From an archaeon (GTDB lineage Archaea > Thermoproteota > Nitrososphaeria > Nitrososphaerales > CADDZS01): DNA of 9,805 nucleotides. The position numbers were made by a program, and so were the translations under genes. This document shows, in pieces, positions 4,998 to 9,805 of this stretch. How positions within the stretch are numbered: position 1 is the stretch's first letter; every line of letters starts with the position of its first letter. The notes beneath the pieces are model-generated. The model saw nothing but the letters and a program-made list of their open reading frames with translations, had not been told where the DNA came from and did no database searches. The stretch lies in the NCBI GenBank assembly GCA_021792315.1, contig JAJYUX010000064.1:1-9805 (forward strand). Direction: 5' to 3'.

Positions 4998-6791
4998 CTA
5001 GACAATTGCGACCATTGCAATCAAGATTAGTCCCAAAACAACGAGAAGTTTCGCACCCCGTTTTGCAGTTTGAGAAGTTGCGTCGGTGAGATCCGAAAAA
5101 ATCTCCAGAATTTCTCCACCCGCCGTTCTTACAGAACTAGAGACGCTCGATGCAACATAGGAACCCTCTCCGAATCTTTCTTTGGCTATTTTATGGAGAG
5201 AAGCAAGAATTGCTACAAAGTCTGTCGTTGAAACCCTGTCGCCGAGTGCGAGGTAACCCTTGTCGCCCAGAGTTCGAGCTGCTGTGACATGTGTATCTGA
5301 AGTGCAGAGCTCGAGTATTTTGGCACCGGTATTCTCCTGGAATTTCTTGAACGCCTCTTCTCTGAAACCCAATTTACAGTTGTTTGCGTCAACTACCACC
5401 AAACAGAACATCGAACCATTGCTTAATCTAAAATTCAAAAGTCCTGCTCCAGCTGGCCCTATGTCCATAGGTCTCTCCATTTCTAGCTCTGAAGAGTGGG
5501 CGAAACCGAACTTGAAAGCCATTGGCTTCGCATGGGTCAGCTCCTCAAGAACTTCTTTAGCTGCGTTGATTGCATCAAGGCACTCTTTTTCATCAGGTTT
5601 AGCGCCCTCTGAGTTGTGAGTGTCAATAACCAATGTTAGCTTGAAACCAAGTTTCCGTGCGTATTCTTCAATCTCTTTCCCAACTTTGATCGGAAAGTCC
5701 TCCATGCCGTGAGGAGCTTGTGTTATTGCGACCACACAAGTCGACCCAAATCCTATTCCAGTTACGGTTGCTTTCCCAACTTCTCTTACCACAGGTGTGG
5801 TGATTGTCATCCCTTCCTCGATCTGTTCATTTTCCTTTAACGAAGATATGTAATTCTCGACTTCGCTCTTTGATGGAAGGTTGAGCTCATGGTCTGAAAT
5901 CGAGTGAACCGTCAGAGGAACAGTGTTACTATTTCGGAGTTTTAGGTAGATATCACCGGGGAGGTTGCTGGAACCAATCGGATAGAAAGGACCTGGATGA
6001 ATTCCTGGGACAATCAGCAGTGCATTCAATCCAGATTTGCTCTCAATCTTCATCAACGATGATTGGACTTTCCCAATTTTGCTCAATCTCTGCAAGATAT
6101 CTTCGATCTTGGTTGGATCTTGCAGCGTCCACGCACTCAGGAATGCCTGCAGTAATTGCATGGGCTTCATACCTCCCACTGGAGAGCTGTTGTTGACAGA
6201 GTTGAGGTAGGCTTCGGTCGCAACAAGAAATATCAGTCCTGCAGAAATCCCGATAGCAGGCAGGAGACTCGAAGTGAAGAGTTTCACCCAAGGAAGAGTG
6301 ATTACAAGAAAGATAAGAATTGGTTGAACGAATGAAAGTGGAAGACCATGGATCGTGCTTCCGTAAAAGACAGAACCGAAAATGAATGCCCTAAAGACAA
6401 CCGCGAAGAACATCCCCAAGAACAACATAGCAATAAATCTCCCTTCGGCTCCGTTTATGGCTCGCATGAGCAGTCCCAACACAGAAAGAATGAGCCAAAG
6501 ACTATTGCTTATGATTGAGATAGCTGAGAGTCTTCTGTAGTTAGCGATTCCGCTCTGGCTCTTCAGAACTTCTCGATCAATTTCAATCGTTACTAATAGA
6601 GTGCATTCTGTCAATAGTGCTAAGAACAATAACGATGTGAGGGATGCGCGAAAGGCAGTCTGAACTGTGAGTTCGAGAACGATAGTTGGGATGCTTGCAA
6701 AAACGATGCTCGCTCCTTTAGACGGTAACCTGAATAGATGCCTGTATCGTCTTGCAAGATTATTGGAGGAATTCTTTTCGTTCTCGGTCAA
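4998..6791 (-). CDS. DUF2070 family archaeal membrane protein
   Basis: The length (597 residues) and layout match DUF2070, a family known from archaea with no assigned function. The N-terminus has ARRYRHLFRLPS (13-24). About six or seven membrane segments follow between residues 28 and 195. A large soluble domain covers about 205-575, and a last membrane helix 581-597 ends the protein. The soluble domain has several His/Asp-centred motifs that look like an active or metal-binding site: GIHPGPFYPIGSSNLPGD (263-280), SDHEL (299-303), APHG (359-362), VIDTHNSEG (388-396) and TSDTH (497-501). That site is my inference. The start is the TTG at 6791: no ATG lies between it and the in-frame TAA near 6854. 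A TTAAAAAC box at about 6852-6859 could be its promoter, giving a leader of some 40 bases. It lies 90 bases downstream of the Sec61-beta gene. Confidence 0.88.
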   Translation of the reverse strand: MTENEKNSSNNLARRYRHLFRLPSKGASIVFASIPTIVLELTVQTAFRASLTSLLFLALLTECTLLVTIEIDREVLKSQSGIANYRRLSAISIISNSLWLILSVLGLLMRAINGAEGRFIAMLFLGMFFAVVFRAFIFGSVFYGSTIHGLPLSFVQPILIFLVITLPWVKLFTSSLLPAIGISAGLIFLVATEAYLNSVNNSSPVGGMKPMQLLQAFLSAWTLQDPTKIEDILQRLSKIGKVQSSLMKIESKSGLNALLIVPGIHPGPFYPIGSSNLPGDIYLKLRNSNTVPLTVHSISDHELNLPSKSEVENYISSLKENEQIEEGMTITTPVVREVGKATVTGIGFGSTCVVAITQAPHGMEDFPIKVGKEIEEYARKLGFKLTLVIDTHNSEGAKPDEKECLDAINAAKEVLEELTHAKPMAFKFGFAHSSELEMERPMDIGPAGAGLLNFRLSNGSMFCLVVVDANNCKLGFREEAFKKFQENTGAKILELCTSDTHVTAARTLGDKGYLALGDRVSTTDFVAILASLHKIAKERFGEGSYVASSVSSSVRTAGGEILEIFSDLTDATSQTAKRGAKLLVVLGLILIAMVAIV

Positions 6792-6881
6792 GTTATCGAT
6801 TGCTCTGCCTGTCGATCCTAGAAAGGATTGGCTATGAGGTAAAGAAACCGGTTTTTAACAGCTGCACAGAAGCATCTTGAT

Positions 6882-7055
6882 TTATGCGGCAATAATGAGA
6901 CGCAGGAGCAGTGTTACGAGCACCAACCCCACGGCCAGACCAACAACGATCTCTGGTCTGATCTTTATACCCTGAGTCTCGTCCTCAAAGAACCTTAGCA
7001 GTCCCGCACTCGAGGCCGGCATTGGTGCCTTGTTCTTGTCCTTCTGACCGCTCAT
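6882..7055 (-). CDS. secG: Preprotein translocase subunit Sec61-beta (SecG-type)
   Basis: This small gene encodes 57 residues. Sec61-beta is the non-essential third subunit of the archaeal SecYE translocon, with a cytoplasmic N-terminus and a single C-terminal membrane helix. The family signature is clear: after a polar N-terminus (MSGQKDKNKAPMPA) comes AGLLRFFEDETQGIKIRPE (17-35), with the invariant G-L-x-R-F-F-x-[DE]-E and G-I-K-I-x-P. Residues about 37-55 form the membrane helix (VVGLAVGLVLVTLLLRLII). The protein ends three residues later, as expected. The ATG at 7055 has GGAAG eight bases upstream and an AT-rich box at about 7093-7102 (GTATTTATCC on the minus strand). It is flanked by the methyltransferase-like gene (65 bases upstream) and DUF2070 (90 bases downstream), all in the same direction. 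Confidence 0.93.
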   Translation of the reverse strand: MSGQKDKNKAPMPASSAGLLRFFEDETQGIKIRPEIVVGLAVGLVLVTLLLRLIIAA

Positions 7056-7120
7056 CGTCTCAGCTTCCTTCTTAACTTATCATTATCTCTCTGGATAAAT
7101 ACATTGTGCATTTTGCATTA

Positions 7121-7864
7121 TTAGGCTCTCTCAACTTGTTTCGCCTTGGCCCTTCCTACAAGTTTCTGCGAGATTGACTCTCCTGCATATTCCATCGCGA
7201 GTGATTGCTGACTCTGGAGCCCCTTTGAAAGCAAGTATATCACAAAATCACCATCCTCCCTTCGCAAGATTCCGTAATGAATTCCTACGCCCTTTACTAA
7301 TCTGTCCACGAACATCCTGGTGAAAATGACCCTGTGAACAATACTATCTCCGTATCTCCTCAGAGTTACAATCGTTGTCTTGCATGCCCTAGACAGCTCT
7401 ACAAGGGCGTTTGTAACTTCGATTGTATTCGACAGTCCCTCCAAACCCTTTGAGCAGACACACCGCACGAAAGCGTTTTCCTTGAAAGGTAGTGAAGTTA
7501 TCGACGCGACAATGACTTCACCCGAAAAACCATCAGATTTTCTGGTTGTAAGAGCAATCATCGATTTGCTTATCGCAACAGATTCTAGATTGTGAATTAT
7601 CAGCGAGGACTCCAGCTTATCTGCGCCTGCATCTAATATCAATCCTGCTTCTTCATAGAGGAAGTACCTAAGTACATCCTCCAGACTGGCGAAGGCAGGC
7701 ATTGAAGACACAGCGAGGTTTGGACTCGCTGATTTCCGAGCTTCATGCTGGGCTTCTTCGGCCTGCTCGCGAAGATAATCCTCATAGGTGTAATTCTTCT
7801 TGTAGCTCTGCGTGCCGGAAGATTGAGGTTCAGAGGACGAAGCTCTCTCGCTTTCCTCTGGCAC
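7121..7864 (-). CDS. Unrecognised protein resembling a degenerate class I methyltransferase
   Basis: I do not recognise the family. The 247-residue protein has three parts. Residues 1-55 are polar and probably disordered or helical (a Ser/Glu-rich start, then YEDYLREQAEEAQHEARKS at 27-45). Residues about 60-170 look like a Rossmann methyltransferase fold: LEDVLRYFLYEEAGLILDAGADKLE recalls the first strand and SAM loop. VIVASITSLPFKENAFVRCVCSKGLEGLS recalls the L-P-F-x-[ED]-x-[AS]-F-D motif, and NALVELSRACKTTIVTLR the helix and strand after it. The SAM loop lacks the G-x-G-x-G pattern (it reads DAGADKLES) and the usual Asp after F is Val, so binding may be lost. Residues 170-215 could be the last strands. 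The start is the GTG at 7864, since the frame holds no other ATG, GTG or TTG before a TGA; no convincing TATA box was found. It is upstream of Sec61-beta. Confidence 0.78.
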   Translation of the reverse strand: MPEESERASSSEPQSSGTQSYKKNYTYEDYLREQAEEAQHEARKSASPNLAVSSMPAFASLEDVLRYFLYEEAGLILDAGADKLESSLIIHNLESVAISKSMIALTTRKSDGFSGEVIVASITSLPFKENAFVRCVCSKGLEGLSNTIEVTNALVELSRACKTTIVTLRRYGDSIVHRVIFTRMFVDRLVKGVGIHYGILRREDGDFVIYLLSKGLQSQQSLAMEYAGESISQKLVGRAKAKQVERA

Positions 7865-8107
7865 AGAACCTTCACCAACGTTTTCGGATTCTTCTCTTGT
7901 TATGGCACTTCACCGTAGAGCAACAGCAGCAATCTTGCCCCTCGAAAATTCCCTTTTGGAATTATGGCAGAGGATATAGCACCCAGTAGTTATAAAGAGT
8001 TTCTCAGCAGAAGAGTGGGTCTTGAGATGGAAAATGACACCCAAAACTGACTCCAAGAAGTGTTAAATGCAATTTCTGGAAAATGAGTCAGGTTCTCGTG
8101 AAAGTCG
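7865..8107. other. 243-bp divergent gap between the methyltransferase-like gene and the TauE-type gene
   Basis: This is the longest gene-free stretch. A TATAAAG at 7991-7997 on the plus strand is a good TATA box, which would give the TauE gene a leader of some 85-90 bases. A weaker GTTAAAT at 8062-8068 would give a short one. The stretch also holds a 28-codon open frame (7964-8050) and a ten-codon one (8034-8066), both on the plus strand; I could not support either as a gene. No RNA gene or strong inverted repeat was recognised. Confidence 0.5.
7991..7997 (+). promoter_or_regulatory. TATA box, probably for the TauE-DUF1634 unit
   Basis: TATAAAG preceded by GT is a good archaeal TATA match facing the TauE gene. 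The predicted start near 8020 leaves an unusually long leader for this genome. A closer but weaker AT-rich site (8062-8068) is an alternative. Confidence 0.4.
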
Positions 8108-8974
8108 TTGGAACCACTCACATTTACAATCATTATTCTATTCATTTCTGTTCTGGCAGGGTTCATTGGCTCGCTTGTGGGAGTCGGAGGTGGAATCGTA
8201 ATTGTGCCAGTCCTCACAGTAGTTTTTGGGATTCCTGTCGGCTATGCAATAGGTACTAGTATTGTCTCTGTTATAGCTACCTCAAGCGGATCTGCTTCTG
8301 CCTATGTGAAAGAAAGGATCACGAATATTCGAATAGGGACATTCTTGGTCACGGCGACTACAGTCGGCGCTATCGCAGGAGCAGTTACAACAATCTACCT
8401 CATTTCTAGTGGTCTTTCCTGGACAGTGTATCTGAGTTTCGGACTTTTGCTCCTGTTTTCTGCTGCCGACTTCTCACTACAAGTCTGGAAGAAAGGTAGA
8501 GCTGGTGAAGAAGATGTCAATCAGATACCAAATTTCATTTCAAGAAAATTGGCTCTAAGTGGGGAATATTATGACTCGGCTCTGAAGAAGAATACCAGCT
8601 ACATTGCAGAGCGTGTTCCAGAAGGTTATGGAATCATGTTCGCCGCAGGAGTACTTTCCGGCTTGCTCGGAATTGGCAGTGGTGCGTTGAAGGTCTTAGG
8701 CATGGACAGAATGATGAGGCTTCCATTCAAAGTATCTACCACCACAAGCAACTTCATGATAGGAGTAACGGCCGTCGCCAGCGCCAGTATTTTTTATTTG
8801 AAAGGTTATGTTAACTTGATTCTAGTAGCACCCGTTGCTGTTGGTGTTCTTCTAGGATCGTTCATAGGATCAAAACTTTTGATTCGAAGCAGGCCGTTTT
8901 CGCTTCGCGTGCTTTTCATATGTGTTCTAATTGCGCTCGGAATCGAAATGCTACAGAAGGGTTTGGTGATCTAG
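8108..8974 (+). CDS. TauE/SafE-family membrane transporter (sulfite/organic anion exporter type)
   Basis: The family exports small anions such as sulfite, sulfoacetate or other organosulfur compounds; the substrate here cannot be read from sequence. The 288-residue protein has the two-half layout of the family. The first repeat motif, GFIGSLVGVGGGIVIVP, is at 18-34, and the second, AAGVLSGLLGIGSGALKV, at 179-196. Each opens a bundle of about four helices. A hydrophilic loop joins them at about 127-172 (with KKGRAGEED and SGEYYDSAL), longer than in many members. The second motif has GIGSG where the first has GVGGG. The start is the TTG at 8108: an in-frame TGA lies two codons upstream and the first membrane helix begins at residue 5. 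DUF1634 follows after three bases, so the two are co-transcribed and probably translationally coupled. Confidence 0.92.
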   Translation: MEPLTFTIIILFISVLAGFIGSLVGVGGGIVIVPVLTVVFGIPVGYAIGTSIVSVIATSSGSASAYVKERITNIRIGTFLVTATTVGAIAGAVTTIYLISSGLSWTVYLSFGLLLLFSAADFSLQVWKKGRAGEEDVNQIPNFISRKLALSGEYYDSALKKNTSYIAERVPEGYGIMFAAGVLSGLLGIGSGALKVLGMDRMMRLPFKVSTTTSNFMIGVTAVASASIFYLKGYVNLILVAPVAVGVLLGSFIGSKLLIRSRPFSLRVLFICVLIALGIEMLQKGLVI

Positions 8975-8977
8975 CTT

Positions 8978-9415
8978 TTGGAATACACGTCACCGAGCGA
9001 CTCTGGAGAAGGTAAACGTGAGTCAGTACTTCGAAGCGCCAACGGACTAGTTTTGAGATATGGTGTGTTAGTAAGTTGTATTCTGATTGCGGTTGGAATT
9101 GTTGATACGTTTCTTCGCCCTGGAACGGTTGCAATTCCATCAACTCTTTCTCAAGTCTTGACTTCTGGAATAGGTAGCCCTACCGTGAATGTTACTGCTC
9201 TAATTGAAGGAGCGGCTAAATTGAATGGTTTGGACATTGTTCAAATCGGAGTCGTAATCCTTCTAGCAACCCCAATAATTCGGGTGGCAGTCACTTCGGT
9301 GATATTTGCCATTGAAAAAGATGCAACATATTTGGTCATAGGCCTCTTTGTTCTCTTGGTTCTTCTAACGAGTGTGTTTATTGTTGGACCATATGAAGCA
9401 GCGACTCACGTGTAA
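8978..9415 (+). CDS. DUF1634 family membrane protein
   Basis: DUF1634 proteins are small three-helix membrane proteins of unknown function, commonly encoded next to a TauE/SafE permease, as here; a role as its partner or regulator is inferred. The 145-residue protein has a polar N-terminus (1-22), a membrane helix at about 27-46, an external loop (47-85), and helices at about 87-105 and 117-137. The family signature is seen as GVVILLATPIIRVAVTSVIFAIEKDATYLVIGL (91-123): a small-residue helix ending in T-P-I-x-R-V, then F-x-x-E-K-D. The start is the TTG at 8978, three bases after the TauE stop. Since no other good start lies before the first helix, translation probably re-initiates there. Confidence 0.88.
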   Translation: MEYTSPSDSGEGKRESVLRSANGLVLRYGVLVSCILIAVGIVDTFLRPGTVAIPSTLSQVLTSGIGSPTVNVTALIEGAAKLNGLDIVQIGVVILLATPIIRVAVTSVIFAIEKDATYLVIGLFVLLVLLTSVFIVGPYEAATHV

Positions 9416-9511
9416 TGACCTGCTGTTGAATGTACGAAGTACTTTCAAGAAGAGACGAATTACAATTAATCCGACTAGTACTCAAACGGCTAAAACGCAA
9501 CGACAAAATGT

Positions 9512-9519
9512 CTTTTAAT
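9512..9519 (+). promoter_or_regulatory. TATA-like element of the tRNA-Ser gene
   Basis: CTTTTAAT lies 25-32 bases before the first base of the tRNA (9544), the expected position for an archaeal tRNA promoter. Confidence 0.55.
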
Positions 9520-9543
9520 CATGCGTCCAATTGAGGTCAAGAA

Positions 9544-9684
9544 GCCGGGGTTGAGCAATCTGGTCGCTCACCGCGCTCGAGATCCTTTTTCTGGCAGAAA
9601 AATCCAGAGAAGCAGACTCAAGGGCTTACAAGATACGCGGCGCCCCTTTGGGGCATGTGGGTTCAAATCCCACTCCCGGCGCCA
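9544..9684 (+). tRNA. tRNA-Ser (anticodon CGA) with a 37/38 intron and encoded CCA
   Basis: The parts fold as a class II tRNA. The acceptor stem pairs GCCGGGG (9544-9550) with TCCCGGC (9674-9680). The D stem pairs GAGC (9553-9556) with GCTC (9566-9569) around a loop containing GG. The anticodon stem pairs CCGCG (9571-9575) with CGCGG (9636-9640). The spliced anticodon loop reads C-T-CGA-G-A, with CGA at 9578-9580. The long variable arm is GCCCC-TTT-GGGGC (9642-9654). The T arm is GTGGG/TTCAAAT/CCCAC (9657-9673). G73 at 9681 is the serine discriminator, and CCA follows at 9682-9684. The long variable arm, G73 and the CGA anticodon all say serine (codon UCG). The D loop ends in C where A21 is usual. 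A small AGAC-TTC-GTCT hairpin follows at about 9686-9696 and may be part of 3' processing or termination. Confidence 0.93.
9582..9634 (+). other. tRNA-Ser intron (53 nt)
   Basis: The intron interrupts the anticodon loop between G37 and A38, the common archaeal site. Because 9582 and 9635 are both A, a cut one base later (9583-9635) gives the same mature tRNA. The archaeal endonuclease recognises a bulge-helix-bulge. Here the 3' bulge would be A9633-T9634-A9635. The central helix would pair C32-G9632, U33-A9631 and G35-C9629, with a C34/A9630 mismatch. The 5' bulge would be A36-G37-A9582. The inner helix may be TCCTT (9583-9587) with AAGGG (9620-9624), leaving extra bases, so the motif is relaxed. 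An inverted repeat TTTTTCT-GGC-AGAAAAA (9586-9602) is an alternative internal hairpin. No C/D-box motifs were seen. Confidence 0.8.
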
Positions 9685-9715
9685 GAGACTTCGTCTAACG
9701 ATTATTTCCTTGCTT

Positions 9716-9805
9716 CTATGAAGAATCTCGACGCGGGACCTTCAATTCACCATCTCTTCGAGTGGTCTGGTCCAGCACCTTTAGTTTGTCAAAGTATGTC
9801 TTCAC
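9716..9805 (-). CDS. Possible 3' end of an unidentified protein gene (cut by window edge)
   Basis: On the minus strand one frame is open from the window edge to a TAG at 9716-9718, giving 29 residues: a start like VKTYFDKLKVLDQTTRRD and a basic end, KVPRRDSS. The other two minus-strand frames have stops close to the edge. The composition is protein-like, but 29 codons are too few to name a family or be certain that it is coding. It would end 31 bases from the encoded CCA of the tRNA gene, convergent with it. Confidence 0.4.
   Translation of the reverse strand: MKTYFDKLKVLDQTTRRDGELKVPRRDSS

Noticed and set aside
4933..5001. 22-codon open frame starting GTG in the gap before the DUF2070 stop
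   Set aside because: Too short to judge, no ribosome site or promoter, and its end overlaps the DUF2070 stop on the other strand.
5260..5619. 119-codon open frame on the plus strand inside the DUF2070 gene
   Set aside because: Antisense shadow; the DUF2070 frame is continuous and has the family layout.
7964..8050. 28-codon open frame starting ATG (MAEDIAPSSYKEF...)
   Set aside because: Looks protein-like, but it has no TATA box upstream at the right distance and the better TATA box lies inside it; no family recognised.
9521..9721. 66-codon open frame on the plus strand
   Set aside because: It runs through the whole tRNA-Ser gene and its intron; the tRNA explains the sequence.

Overview
The window comes from an archaeon. 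It carries transcription factor B, a TFE-beta-like winged-helix/iron-sulfur protein, the H/ACA RNP protein Gar1, archaeal Trm1, Sec61-beta, a DUF2070 membrane protein, and an intron-containing tRNA-Ser. TATA elements sit about 25-32 bases before several start codons, which suggests leaderless transcription. A TFE-beta-like gene favours a TACK-type lineage (Nitrososphaeria/Thaumarchaeota or a relative) over a classical euryarchaeon, but that placement is an inference. Only 5 of the 13 visible protein starts appear to be ATG; 5 are TTG and 3 are GTG.

Left part (1-4427). The 5' end of a THEP1-type NTPase gene (minus strand) is divergent from trm1 (plus strand) over a 72-base gap with one AT-rich core. 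Trm1 converges on, and overlaps by 110 bp, the rRNA 2'-O-methyltransferase gene rlmE. Reading leftward on the minus strand, the run is padR regulator, gar1, tfb, TFE-beta-like, rlmE. This is an information-processing block: two basal transcription factors plus RNA-modification proteins. gar1 and tfb are 7 bp apart and surely co-transcribed; the others appear to have their own TATA elements.

Middle (4428-7864). A small four-helix membrane protein is divergent from padR and has a textbook TATAAATA box. On the minus strand follow a protein resembling a decayed class I methyltransferase (unrecognised family), Sec61-beta (57 aa), and a 597-aa DUF2070 membrane protein.

Right part (7865-9805). A 243-bp gene-free leader precedes a TauE/SafE-type permease and its usual DUF1634 partner, 3 bp apart. 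Then comes a tRNA-Ser(CGA) gene with a 53-nt intron at the canonical 37/38 site and an encoded CCA. The last 90 bases hold what may be the 3' end of an unidentified minus-strand gene.

The window is mostly conserved archaeal core genome. No insertion sequence, CRISPR array, phage gene or other mobile signature was seen. The least explained items are the methyltransferase-like protein, the DUF2070 protein, the PadR/small membrane protein pair and the imperfect splicing motif of the tRNA intron.
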